Assembly (NCBI RefSeq): GCF_000015725.1
Contig: NC_008825.1
Coordinates: 3,596,001 to 3,660,000 of the forward strand
From: Methylibium petroleiphilum PM1
GTDB taxonomy: Bacteria; Pseudomonadota; Gammaproteobacteria; Burkholderiales; Burkholderiaceae_C
Length of the DNA stretch: 64,000 nt
Reading direction: 5' to 3'
Position numbers and translations under genes: made by a program. Under the pieces are notes generated by a model. It had not been told where the DNA came from and did no database searches. It saw nothing but the letters and a program-made list of their open reading frames with translations. Positions 26,953 through 35,838 of this stretch are shown here, piece after piece. Positions within the stretch are counted from its first letter, which is position 1; each line of letters starts with the position of its first letter.

Positions 26953-29900
26953 ATGAAGCCCTACCCAACCCCAGACCGCCATTCCACGCAGATGCGATGG
27001 AATTGCGGCGATCACGCCGGCCTCGGGATGGCTGGGCTTGCAAGAGCTCTGGTCTTGAGTTCAGTCTGGATGACTTCGTCCTTGAGCGCGAATGCCGCCA
27101 CGGCTCTGGCAGATGTCCCGGTGTTTGCAGGAACCACGGTCCCAGGCAACGTGGCCTTGGCACTTTCAGTGGAATGGCCGACTGCGGTTCGTTCTGCTCA
27201 CACGACCGCGTACGTGACGACCGATACGTATCTCGGCTATTTCGACCCGAACAAGTGCTACAAGTACCAGTACTACGCGACCGAGACCGCCACGCAGCTG
27301 CGGCACTTCTATCCGGTCGGCGACAACACCGCGCACAACTGCACCGGCACCGACGAATGGAGCGGCAATTACCTGAACTGGTCCTCGACACCGACGATCG
27401 ACCCGTTTCGCTGGGCAATGACCGGCGGCTACCGGATCATCGACACAACCACAACGACGATCCTCCAAAAGTCGCGTGACACCAATCAGGGCCTGGCACC
27501 GGACAAAAGCCTCACGGTGGCGGCCACCGTGGCGCAGGCTTCGCCGCTGGCCTTCACCAACCTCCATACGCGCATTCAAGGCCAGGGCATCAACATGCTG
27601 TTCGCCTCGTCGTCGGCGGCGCTTGGCGGTGTCGTGGTCGACTACAACCCGGCTGTCCCACCCGTGGCAGGCGTCGTCTACCGCGCTGTGATGCGGGTGA
27701 AAGTCTGCGACTCCTCGGCGACAGCCGGCACACGCGAAGCCAATTGCGTGCAGTACGGCAGCAACTGGAAACCAGAAGGACTGGTTCAGAAATATTCCAA
27801 CCGTATCCGCTTCAGCGCCTTCGGCTACCTGAACCATAGCGACTTCCTGCGCGACGGCGCGGTGCTGCGCGCTCAGCAGAAGTTCGTCGGCCCGACACAG
27901 CCGGTCCCGGGCCAGCCGGCCGTCACGAACGCAGCGGCTGAATGGGACGCGACGACCGGCATCTTTGCGATCAACCCCGATGCGGCCGACGCGACACAGA
28001 CCAACGCGAGCTTCACGCCGAGCGTGTCGATCACGAACAGCGGGGTGATGAACTACCTGAACAAGTTCGGTCAGCTCAACACCAACAACTACAAGAGCTA
28101 CGACCCCGTCAGCGAACTGTTCTACACCGCGCTGCGCTACTACAAGAACCAGGGCAACGTTCCGGAGTACACGGCGATGGGTACCGCCAATGCTGCCACG
28201 CGGACGGCCTACCTCGACGACTTTCCGGTCATCACCAACTGGAACGACCCCATCCTCTATTCGTGCCAGCGCAACTTCATTCTCGGCATCGGCGACATCT
28301 ACACCCACCGCGACAAGGATCTCCCCGGCTCCACAGGTACAACGGAAGAGCCGAATCCCAAACCAGCGGCGGTCACGGGCGATACCACGGTGAATGCCGA
28401 GACCATGACCAACCGAGCGTTCGCGCTGCAAGGTCTGGGCGCACCGAACGTCAACAACTACAGCGGCCGCAACAACTCGGCCGGCATCGTCGGCCTGGCC
28501 TACTACGCCAACACCACCGACATCCGACCCACGGTGGCAGGCAATGCCGCCACCGAGGGCAAGCAGACGGTCCAGACCTACTGGGTCGACGTGCTCGAGC
28601 AACCTTTCGTCGCGAACAACCAGTTTTACCTCGCGGCAAAGTACGGTGGCTTCACCGTGCCGAACGACTACGACCCGGCCACCCGCACCGCGGCGCTGCC
28701 GCAGGAGTGGTGGTCCACGACCGGCCAGACCGTCGGTACTCAGGCACGGCCCGACAACTACTACACCGCCGGCCGTCCCGACACCATGGTCGCGGGCCTG
28801 ACGGCAGCCTTCGAGAAGATCGTCGCAGACCTGGACGCCTACACCACCTCGTTCTCCACCGTAGACCCGGTCCTGACCCTCACCGGCAATGCGAGCTACA
28901 GCGCCTCGTACGACGCGGAAAACAACAGCTGGACGGGCGAATTGCTGGCGAACTCGCTGTCGTTCAGCTCGGGCGTCCCCATCCCCACACGGCAATGGGG
29001 CGCCACCGAGAAGTTGAAGACGCAGCTCACCGGCACGGGCTGGAGCACCAACCGAAATGTGGTGACCTGGGATCCTGCGGGCGCAACCGGCGTGGCATTT
29101 CGCTCTACCAGCACCGGCGCCGGAAGAGTCAATGCTGCCCAGCTTGCACTGCTCGACACGAGCTATGTTGCCGGGGACGACAGCGTCAACTATCTGAATT
29201 ACCTTCGAGGTGATCGGACGAACGAACTGGCCTCGACGACCCCCGGTTACCGAACGCGCACGGAGTTGCTCGGCGACATCGTCGGGTCGCGTGTGTTGCC
29301 GGTCGGTCCGCCTTCGCTATCGCTGTCGGACGTCACCAACCCTGGCTATCGAGCATTCAGAGCGGCCCGTGCGAACCGCCCGACCGTCGTTTATGTCGGC
29401 GCGAACGACGGCATGCTCCACGCTTTCAATGGCGCACTTTCGGGCACCGATGCCGGGCGTGAGATCTTCGCCTACATCCCGAATGCAGCATTCAATGGCC
29501 CGGACGGAACGCCGAATGTGAGCGGTCTGGCCTCGCTAGGCCGCACTCCGTTCAATCATCGCTTCTTCGTGAACGCCACGCCGGTGGTCAAGGACGTGGA
29601 CTTCAACCGGACCGGGACAGGCAGCACGCCGGCCTCGACGGCGTCCGATTGGCGGTCGATCCTGGTCGGCGGCCTTGGAAAGGGCGGGCGCAGCTTCTAC
29701 GCGATCGATGTGACCGATCCGGGCGGAATCAACTCCGAAGCAGACGCTGCGGCCCGCGTGCTTTGGGAGTTCACCGATTCACGCATGGGCTATTCGTTCG
29801 GCGAACCGATGATCGTGAAGACGCGCAAGTACGGCTGGACGGTGATCTTCACGTCGGGCTACAACACACCCGACGGTCAAGGCTACCTGTTCTTCGTGAA

Positions 29901-30774
29901 TCCTAAGACGGGTGCGCTGCTCGAAGCGGTTTCTACTGGCGTGGGGACGATTGCCAACGATGCGGGCCTGGCGCACGCGAACGCTTACGTGCTCGACTTC
30001 ACCGATGGCTACGCTGACGCGATCTACGCTGGCGATCTGCTCGGCAATCTCTGGCGGCTGAACGTCACTGGCACGACCGGAAGCTACCCTGCCCCGCTGC
30101 GACTTGCCACACTCAGCCACCCCACCGAAGGGGCTCAACCAGTGACTTCGCGGCCTCTGATCGAAGTGCACCCGACGACGCGCCAACGCGTGGTGATGAT
30201 CGGCACCGGTCGCCTGTTGGACTCGACCGACATCGGGTCCGCCCAGATGCAAAGCTTCTACGCCATCACAGATGGCAATGCGGTCGCCTTCAACACCACG
30301 CTTCCGAGCGGCGTCTCGTTCCCGATCGGTCGTGACAAGCTGGTCGAGAACACTAATCTCCTGGCGGGCTACACCGCCACGGCGGCCGCCCCCATGGGAT
30401 GGTTCATCGATCTCGGCAAGAACGCGAGCAACACGGTGGCATGGCGGCTGACCAATGACCCTATCAGCTTCTTCGGCACCGTCGCCTTCACACCCAGTTT
30501 GCCTGGTGGCGACAGCTGCAACCCCTCGGGCATCAGCCGTATCTACGGAGCGGATTTCTCCAGAGGTATCTCTCGATTGCTGGAGAACTCCACGGTTGTC
30601 TCGTATATCCAGACGACCAGCCTTATCACCGACTTCAAGTTCGTGAAGGTCGACGGCAAGATGACGGCGATCCGCGGCGACGAGAAGGGTGAGTTGGGCA
30701 AGAACGATCTCAATTTCGGTCTCCCTGTCGGATTGAGGCGCTTGAACTGGCGCGAACTCCCGCTGTCGAACTGA
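26953..30774 (+). CDS. pilY1: Pilus tip adhesin/assembly protein PilY1
   Basis: A 1273-residue secreted protein with a long N-terminal signal region (cleavage probably near residue 49, ANAAT). The N-terminal half is the variable region (GNYLNWSSTPTIDPFRWAMT), and the C-terminal ~500 residues form the PilY beta-propeller (RPTVVYVGANDGMLHAFNG, GLGKGGRSFYAIDVTD, YAGDLLGNLWRLNVTG). A DGYAD loop near Asp1015-Asp1022 matches the PilY1 calcium site. No metal-binding vWA motif (DxSxS) is seen in the N-terminal part. It closes the minor-pilin operon; a terminator follows. Confidence 0.9.
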   Translation: MKPYPTPDRHSTQMRWNCGDHAGLGMAGLARALVLSSVWMTSSLSANAATALADVPVFAGTTVPGNVALALSVEWPTAVRSAHTTAYVTTDTYLGYFDPNKCYKYQYYATETATQLRHFYPVGDNTAHNCTGTDEWSGNYLNWSSTPTIDPFRWAMTGGYRIIDTTTTTILQKSRDTNQGLAPDKSLTVAATVAQASPLAFTNLHTRIQGQGINMLFASSSAALGGVVVDYNPAVPPVAGVVYRAVMRVKVCDSSATAGTREANCVQYGSNWKPEGLVQKYSNRIRFSAFGYLNHSDFLRDGAVLRAQQKFVGPTQPVPGQPAVTNAAAEWDATTGIFAINPDAADATQTNASFTPSVSITNSGVMNYLNKFGQLNTNNYKSYDPVSELFYTALRYYKNQGNVPEYTAMGTANAATRTAYLDDFPVITNWNDPILYSCQRNFILGIGDIYTHRDKDLPGSTGTTEEPNPKPAAVTGDTTVNAETMTNRAFALQGLGAPNVNNYSGRNNSAGIVGLAYYANTTDIRPTVAGNAATEGKQTVQTYWVDVLEQPFVANNQFYLAAKYGGFTVPNDYDPATRTAALPQEWWSTTGQTVGTQARPDNYYTAGRPDTMVAGLTAAFEKIVADLDAYTTSFSTVDPVLTLTGNASYSASYDAENNSWTGELLANSLSFSSGVPIPTRQWGATEKLKTQLTGTGWSTNRNVVTWDPAGATGVAFRSTSTGAGRVNAAQLALLDTSYVAGDDSVNYLNYLRGDRTNELASTTPGYRTRTELLGDIVGSRVLPVGPPSLSLSDVTNPGYRAFRAARANRPTVVYVGANDGMLHAFNGALSGTDAGREIFAYIPNAAFNGPDGTPNVSGLASLGRTPFNHRFFVNATPVVKDVDFNRTGTGSTPASTASDWRSILVGGLGKGGRSFYAIDVTDPGGINSEADAAARVLWEFTDSRMGYSFGEPMIVKTRKYGWTVIFTSGYNTPDGQGYLFFVNPKTGALLEAVSTGVGTIANDAGLAHANAYVLDFTDGYADAIYAGDLLGNLWRLNVTGTTGSYPAPLRLATLSHPTEGAQPVTSRPLIEVHPTTRQRVVMIGTGRLLDSTDIGSAQMQSFYAITDGNAVAFNTTLPSGVSFPIGRDKLVENTNLLAGYTATAAAPMGWFIDLGKNASNTVAWRLTNDPISFFGTVAFTPSLPGGDSCNPSGISRIYGADFSRGISRLLENSTVVSYIQTTSLITDFKFVKVDGKMTAIRGDEKGELGKNDLNFGLPVGLRRLNWRELPLSN

Positions 30775-30794
30775 TCAGGCGCAGTCCCCCGCCC

Positions 30795-30835
30795 AGCCTC
30801 CGGCGCCGTCTGCGGTCCGGAGGCTTTCTTGTTTT
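30795..30835 (+). terminator. Rho-independent terminator after pilY1
   Basis: Arms 30795-30803 (AGCCTCCGG) and 30817-30825 (CCGGAGGCT) form a 9-bp stem with a 13-base loop, followed by the T-rich TTCTTGTTTT. It ends the minor-pilin operon 20 bases after the pilY1 stop. Confidence 0.85.
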
Positions 30836-30925
30836 CAGGGTCCTGCCAGTGCCGCCGAAACGCACCCGCCCCCTACAGACAGGGATTCAGCGGCCGATAA
30901 CCACGCATCGCCCGGAACCCTCCCC

Positions 30926-31777
30926 ATGCTCACCCACGCCTTGCCCGACCTGCCCGCCTGGACCCGTTGGTTCAGTGACGCGCCGATCCCGGTGCTGGCG
31001 GCCACGGCGGAGGAGCTGGAGTTGCTGGAGCGGGTGGAAGCCACCCGCGGTGACGTCGACGCGCACCAGCTCGCCGAGCCGGTGCGGCAGGACCCCTTGA
31101 TGTCGCTGAAGCTGCTCGCGGCCGTGGCCCAGTTGCGCCGCCGGCGGGACGGCGGCGACAACAGCGGGCCCGAGACGGTCACGGCGGCGCTGGTGATGAT
31201 GGGGATCGGCCCGTTCTTCAACACATTCAACGGCATGGCGCAGATCGAGGTGCACCTGGCCAGCCAGCCGGAGGCCCTGGCCGGCCTGCAGCGCGTGATG
31301 CGGCGTGCGCACCGCGCGGCCAACTTCTCGCTGGGCTTTGCGGTCCACCGCATGGACGACGATGCAGAGGTCCTCCACTTGGCGGCGCTGCTGCATGACT
31401 TCGCGGAGATGCTGCTGTGGTGCCACGCGCCGGCTCTGGCGCTCGAGATTGCCCGCCGCCAGCGCGCCGACCCGACGCTGCGCTCAGACCATGCACAACG
31501 TCAGCTGCTGAATATCGACCTGCTCGCGCTGCAACAGGCCCTGATGCACACCTGGGCGCTGCCCGAACTGCTGGTACGCATCGCCGACGACAACAGCCAG
31601 GCGGCCCAACCCCAGGTGCAGAACGTGGTGCTGGCCATCCGGCTGGCCCGCCACACCGAGGATCCCGTGCGCGGCTGGGACAACCCCGCGGTGCCGGACG
31701 ATCTGGCCGCGATCGCCCGCCTGCTCAATCTGTCGCTGCCCGCGACCGAAGCCCTGGTGCGCGCGATCGACGGATGA
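30926..31777 (+). CDS. HDOD-domain protein
   Basis: A 283-residue cytoplasmic protein consisting mostly of one HDOD domain (about 15-215). Typical segments are VRQDPLMSLKLLAAV, ALVMMGIGPFFNTF and LHLAALLHDFAEMLLWCHAP. HDOD proteins are thought to act in signal transduction; many are encoded near motility or chemotaxis genes. It follows the pilus operon after the terminator, with its own start at ATG 30926. A link to the pili is only positional. Confidence 0.85.
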   Translation: MLTHALPDLPAWTRWFSDAPIPVLAATAEELELLERVEATRGDVDAHQLAEPVRQDPLMSLKLLAAVAQLRRRRDGGDNSGPETVTAALVMMGIGPFFNTFNGMAQIEVHLASQPEALAGLQRVMRRAHRAANFSLGFAVHRMDDDAEVLHLAALLHDFAEMLLWCHAPALALEIARRQRADPTLRSDHAQRQLLNIDLLALQQALMHTWALPELLVRIADDNSQAAQPQVQNVVLAIRLARHTEDPVRGWDNPAVPDDLAAIARLLNLSLPATEALVRAIDG

Positions 31778-31849
31778 GCGCGCCGCGCCGCAGCGTCTGT
31801 CACGCGGCGGCGCTCGCCGGCCACCGCGGCAGGCCCTAGACTGGCTCGC

Positions 31850-32461
31850 ATGAGCGGTCCCGACCTCAACTTCTGGCAGCAGCGCTTCGACACCGGGCAG
31901 TTGCCCTGGGATCGTGGAGCACCGAGTCCGCAGCTTGCCGCCTGGCTGGGCGACGGCAGCCTGGCACCGGGGCGCATTGCGGTGCCCGGCTGCGGCAGCG
32001 GACATGAGGTGGTGGCGCTCGCACGCGGCGGCTTTTCGGTCACCGCCATCGACTACGCGCCCGGCGCCGTGCGCCTCACTCAGGGCCGGCTCGCCGCGGC
32101 GGGCCTGGCCGCGGAGGTCGTGCAGGCCGATGTGCTGACCTGGCAACCCACAGCGCCGCTGGACGCGGTCTACGAACAGACCTGCCTGTGCGCCTTGCAT
32201 CCCGACCACTGGGTGGCCTACGCCGCCCGACTGCACGCATGGCTGCGTCCGGGCGGCACGCTGGCCCTGCTGGCGATGCAGGCGCTGCGGGAAGGCGCCG
32301 GCCAGGGCCTGATCGAGGGCCCGCCGTATCACGTGGACGTGAACGCGCTGCGGGCGCTGCTGCCGGGCGATCGCTGGGACTGGCCCCGCCCGCCCTACGC
32401 TCGCGTTCCGCACCCGTCCAGCACCTGGGCAGAATTGGCCATCGTGCTGACCCGGCGCTGA
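31850..32461 (+). CDS. SAM-dependent methyltransferase, TPMT family
   Basis: A 203-residue class I methyltransferase of the thiopurine methyltransferase family. It opens FWQQRFDTGQLPWDRGAPSP, then has the SAM motif IAVPGCGSGHEVVALA, followed by the acidic AIDYAP and the motif AVYEQTCLCALHPDHW typical of TPMT proteins. Members methylate thiols, selenium or tellurium compounds, or halides. The substrate here is not known. Confidence 0.85.
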   Translation: MSGPDLNFWQQRFDTGQLPWDRGAPSPQLAAWLGDGSLAPGRIAVPGCGSGHEVVALARGGFSVTAIDYAPGAVRLTQGRLAAAGLAAEVVQADVLTWQPTAPLDAVYEQTCLCALHPDHWVAYAARLHAWLRPGGTLALLAMQALREGAGQGLIEGPPYHVDVNALRALLPGDRWDWPRPPYARVPHPSSTWAELAIVLTRR

Positions 32462-32558
32462 CCGAGCGAGGGCCTGCCGCAGGCCCGGAAACCCGCTTTC
32501 GCTCGCTGCGGGTTGCCCCGCGCCGACAAAAGGGCCCAGAGCCTGAGACAATAGCGGT

Positions 32559-32861
32559 ATGGCCTCACGCAAAGACACCACGACCCGCATCCAGCAGGAC
32601 GGGCTTCGCTACACCAGCAAGGCCCCGGGCTCGCCGTTCTCTCCGCGCCCCGGCGCGTTCTCGGGCGCGACGAACACCATGTCCTGCTTCTTCTGCGGCG
32701 CCCACCAGCCCCCCAACCGACGCACCATGCAAAAGGTGCTCGGACGCAGCCAGCCGGTCTGCGAGCCCCTGTGCGAGAAGAATCCGCGCAGCAAGAAGCT
32801 CGCCGCCGCCGCAGCTGCGGCGGCCGCCGCAGAAACCAGCGAAACCAGCAGCGCGGACTGA
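32559..32861 (+). CDS. Small Cys-rich protein with poly-alanine tail
   Basis: A 100-residue protein with CxxC (MSCFFCGAHQPPNR) and a second Cys pair (VCEPLCEKNPRSKK), so a small zinc ribbon is likely. The C-terminus is ten consecutive alanines followed by ETSETSSAD. The N-terminal RIQQDGLRYTSKAPGSP has no motif I recognise. It lies between the methyltransferase and xdhC on the same strand. No function can be assigned. Confidence 0.7.
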   Translation: MASRKDTTTRIQQDGLRYTSKAPGSPFSPRPGAFSGATNTMSCFFCGAHQPPNRRTMQKVLGRSQPVCEPLCEKNPRSKKLAAAAAAAAAAETSETSSAD

Positions 32862-32918
32862 TCGTCCGCGGGTGCGCGACGCGAGCCTCGCGTCCACGTC
32901 CCGACCGCCGAGTGCACG

Positions 32919-33923
32919 ATGGACAGTCTCGACCTGCAGGTGTTGACCGAGGCGCGCCGCTGGTTCGCCGAAGGCCGACGCGTCTGGCTGGTCACGGTGC
33001 TGGAAACCTGGGGCTCGGCGCCCCGGCCGCCGGGCGCGCTCCTGGCCCTGCGCGACGACGGCCAGGTGGTCGGCTCGGTATCCGGCGGCTGCGTCGAGGA
33101 CGACCTGATCGACCGCGTGCGGCATGGCGAGCGCGTCGCCACCCCGGCGCTCGTGAATTACGGCGTGAGCAAGGAGGAAGCGGCCCGCTTCGGCCTGCCT
33201 TGCGGCGGCAATCTGCGCCTGTTGCAGGAGCCGCTGAGTTCGGTCGCCTGGATCGACGAGCTCCTGGCACGCACCGCGCGCCACGAACTGGTGGCGCGCC
33301 GCCTCGACCTGTCCAGCGGCAGCGTGACCCTGGAGACCGCTTCGCGCGGCGAGGCCTTCAGCTTCGACGGCCACACGCTTCGTGCACTGTTCGGTCCCCG
33401 CTGGCGCCTGGTGATGATCGGCGCCGGGCAGCTGACGCGCGTCTTGGCGCAGATGGCGCTGGCTCTGGATTTCGAGGTCATCTGCTGCGACCCGCGCGAG
33501 GAATACCACCTGGGCTGGGACGTGCCGGGCTGCCGTTTCAGCACGGCGATGCCGGACGATCTGGTCGTCGAATTGGCACTCGACCCGCACAGCGCGGTGG
33601 TGGCGCTGACGCACGATCCCAAGCTCGACGACCTGGCGCTGCTCGAGGCGCTGAAGTCGCCCGCCTTCTACGTGGGTGCGCTGGGGTCGCGCGACAACAC
33701 AGCGCGGCGCAAGGAGCGCCTTGCGCTGTTCGACCTGTCGCCTGGCGAGATCGACCGGTTGCACGGCCCTGTCGGTCTGCACCTGGGCGCCAGGACGCCG
33801 GCCGAGATCGCGGTGTCGATCCTGGCCGAGTTGATCGCCGTGCGCCACGGAGTCGACCTGGCGCAGAAGAAGACCGGTTCGGCAGTCCCGCCGCTGCGTG
33901 CCGCAGAGTTGCAGCAGGCCTGA
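32919..33923 (+). CDS. xdhC: XdhC family protein
   Basis: A 334-residue XdhC-type protein. The N-terminal XdhC/CoxI domain shows VTVLETWGSAPRPPGALLAL and GSVSGGCVEDDLIDRV, and the C-terminal domain has a Rossmann glycine motif (LVMIGAGQLTRVLAQMA) and HDPKLDDLALLEAL. XdhC proteins bind molybdenum cofactor and insert it, sulphurated, into xanthine dehydrogenase or related enzymes. No xanthine dehydrogenase genes lie in the window, so its partner must be elsewhere. Confidence 0.88.
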   Translation: MDSLDLQVLTEARRWFAEGRRVWLVTVLETWGSAPRPPGALLALRDDGQVVGSVSGGCVEDDLIDRVRHGERVATPALVNYGVSKEEAARFGLPCGGNLRLLQEPLSSVAWIDELLARTARHELVARRLDLSSGSVTLETASRGEAFSFDGHTLRALFGPRWRLVMIGAGQLTRVLAQMALALDFEVICCDPREEYHLGWDVPGCRFSTAMPDDLVVELALDPHSAVVALTHDPKLDDLALLEALKSPAFYVGALGSRDNTARRKERLALFDLSPGEIDRLHGPVGLHLGARTPAEIAVSILAELIAVRHGVDLAQKKTGSAVPPLRAAELQQA

Positions 33924-33994
33924 TCCGGGCTTGGAGCGCCACCCCAGGCGCCCAACGACAATCCGGTCGCTCGTGTACCGCTGGCGCTGCCCGC

Positions 33995-34774
33995 ATGAAC
34001 GCTGCTGACGCCCCCCCTTTGCTGAGCCTGCGCGAACTGGGTTTGCGCTACCCCAATGGCATCGTGGCCCTCGACCGCTTGAGCTTCGATCTGCGCGCCG
34101 GCGAGACTGTCAGCGTGCTCGGACCTTCGGGCTGCGGCAAGAGCACGGCGCTGCGGCTGATCGCCGGCCTGGAGCGGCCGGGGTCGGGCACCGTGACCTG
34201 GGCCGGCGGCAGCGCGCCGGAGCTCGGCTTCGTGTTCCAGGAGCCGACCTTGATGCCATGGGCGACTGTGGCCGACAACGTGTGGCTGCCGTTGCGCCTG
34301 CAAGGCCGAACACGGGCCGCGGCGGCCACCACGATCGACGCGGCGCTGGACCGGGTCGGCCTCACGGCGGCGGCGAAGGCCTACCCTCACGAGTTGTCGG
34401 GCGGCATGAAGATGCGCGCGTCGATCGCCCGAGCCCTGGCGCTGCGGCCGCAGTTGCTGCTGATGGACGAGCCCTTCGGCGCCCTTGACGAGTTGACGCG
34501 CCAGAGGCTGAACGACGATCTGCTGGCGATCCAGGCCGAGCAAGGCTTCGCGATGGTGTTCGTGACGCACAGCGTCTACGAATCGGTCTACCTGGCCGAC
34601 CGCGTGCTGTTGATGGGCCCCGCTCCCGGCCGCCTCCGCGAAGAAATCCGCATCGAGCAGCGCGGACTGCGCGGCGAGGCCTTCCGGACTGCCGCGCACT
34701 ACGGCGAACAATGTGTCGCGGTCTCGCGGGCGCTGCGCCGCGCGGTCGAAGGCGTTGCGGTGGGACCCGACTGA
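33995..34774 (+). CDS. ABC transporter ATP-binding protein, NitT/TauT type
   Basis: A 259-residue ATPase subunit. Walker A is LGPSGCGKST, the signature motif is LSGGMKMRASIARALALRPQ, Walker B is LLLMDEPFGALDELTR and the switch His is in FVTHSVYES. The SGGMKMR form of the signature is seen in the NitT/TauT and pyrimidine-uptake group. The start ATG 33995 lies 72 bases after xdhC. The permease gene follows with 10 bases between them. No substrate-binding protein gene is present here. Confidence 0.92.
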   Translation: MNAADAPPLLSLRELGLRYPNGIVALDRLSFDLRAGETVSVLGPSGCGKSTALRLIAGLERPGSGTVTWAGGSAPELGFVFQEPTLMPWATVADNVWLPLRLQGRTRAAAATTIDAALDRVGLTAAAKAYPHELSGGMKMRASIARALALRPQLLLMDEPFGALDELTRQRLNDDLLAIQAEQGFAMVFVTHSVYESVYLADRVLLMGPAPGRLREEIRIEQRGLRGEAFRTAAHYGEQCVAVSRALRRAVEGVAVGPD

Positions 34775-34784
34775 GCTTGCGACG

Positions 34785-35627
34785 ATGCCGGTCGCTCGCC
34801 CCCGCACCGATACCTCCCCGCAGCCCGCGGCATGGCGGGCGCGTGCCTTGCGCGCGATCGTGCCGGCGGCGCTGATCGTGGCGCTGCTGGTGACCTGGGA
34901 ACTCGTCGTCCACATTCAGAAGGTGCCTCACTACATCCTGCCGGCGCCGTCGCTGATCTTCAGGACGCTGATCGAACGCTGGGATACGCTCGGGCCGTCA
35001 CTCTGGTTCACCGTCAAGCTGACGCTGCTGGCGCTGGGCGCAGCCGTGCTGGGCGGCGTGTTGCTGGCGGTGGCGTTCGCGCTGTCGCGCTGGGTGGAAG
35101 TGGCGCTGTTCCCGATCGCCGTCGTGCTGCAGGTGACACCGATCATCGCCATCGCACCGTTGATCCTGATCTACGTCGAAAGCACCACGCTGGCATTGCT
35201 GCTGTGCGCGTGGATCGTCGCCTTCTTCCCGATCCTGGCGAACACCACTATCGGCCTGAAGAGTGCCGACGCACGCTTGCGAGATCTGTTCACGCTGTAC
35301 GGCGCGACACGCTGGCAACGACTGCGTTTCCTGCTCGTGCCCAGCGCACTGCCTTATTTCATGGCGGGCCTGAAAGTCGCCGGTGGCCTGAGCCTCATCG
35401 GCGCAGTGGTCGCTGAGTTCACCGCCGGCACAGCCGGGCGAGACACCGGACTCGCCTCGCGCATTCTCGAGGCCAGCTTCCGCACTGAGACGCCCTTGAT
35501 GTTCGCCGCGCTGCTGCTGGTGTCGCTGCTCGGTGTGGCGATTTTCCTCGTGTTCTCGGGCCTGTCGAAATGGCTGCTCGGTCGCTGGCACGAGAGCGAG
35601 ATGCCGAAACACGACGCAGCTCGATGA
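34785..35627 (+). CDS. ABC transporter permease, NitT/TauT type
   Basis: A 280-residue inner-membrane permease with about six helices. The EAA-type cytoplasmic loop is visible (DLFTLYGATRWQRLRFLLVPSALPYFMAGLK). The start ATG 34785 is 10 bases after the ATPase stop. Together they form a two-gene importer lacking its binding protein in the window. The neighbourhood with xdhC suggests a purine or related nitrogen compound as substrate, but this is inference. Confidence 0.9.
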   Translation: MPVARPRTDTSPQPAAWRARALRAIVPAALIVALLVTWELVVHIQKVPHYILPAPSLIFRTLIERWDTLGPSLWFTVKLTLLALGAAVLGGVLLAVAFALSRWVEVALFPIAVVLQVTPIIAIAPLILIYVESTTLALLLCAWIVAFFPILANTTIGLKSADARLRDLFTLYGATRWQRLRFLLVPSALPYFMAGLKVAGGLSLIGAVVAEFTAGTAGRDTGLASRILEASFRTETPLMFAALLLVSLLGVAIFLVFSGLSKWLLGRWHESEMPKHDAAR

Positions 35628-35665
35628 GCCGCAAGTCGACGAGTCCACCGAGTGCGGCACAAAGC

Positions 35666-35693
35666 AAAACGCCCACCGAGCGGTGGGCGTTTT
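35666..35693. terminator. Bidirectional Rho-independent terminator
   Basis: A perfect 13-bp inverted repeat: AAAACGCCCACCG (35666-35678) and CGGTGGGCGTTTT (35681-35693), separated by AG. It is flanked by A/T runs on both sides, so it can end the ABC transporter transcript (plus strand) and the initiator tRNA transcript (minus strand). Confidence 0.9.
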
Positions 35694-35717
35694 GAAAAGG
35701 CTGGCGCCTGTTGATCT

Positions 35718-35794
<77 letters not shown>

Positions 35795-35806
35795 ACTGAG
35801 ACCAAG

Positions 35807-35836
35807 AGTATAGCACGCGCGTGTTGCGTCGCGCCA
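35807..35836 (-). promoter_or_regulatory. Candidate promoter of the initiator tRNA gene
   Basis: On the minus strand TATACT (35812-35807) lies 13 bases before the tRNA 5' end, giving a start about 6 bases upstream of the mature end. A weak -35 (TGGCGC, 35836-35831) lies 18 bases upstream. The -10 is good, the -35 poor. Confidence 0.4.
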
Positions 35837-35838
35837 GT

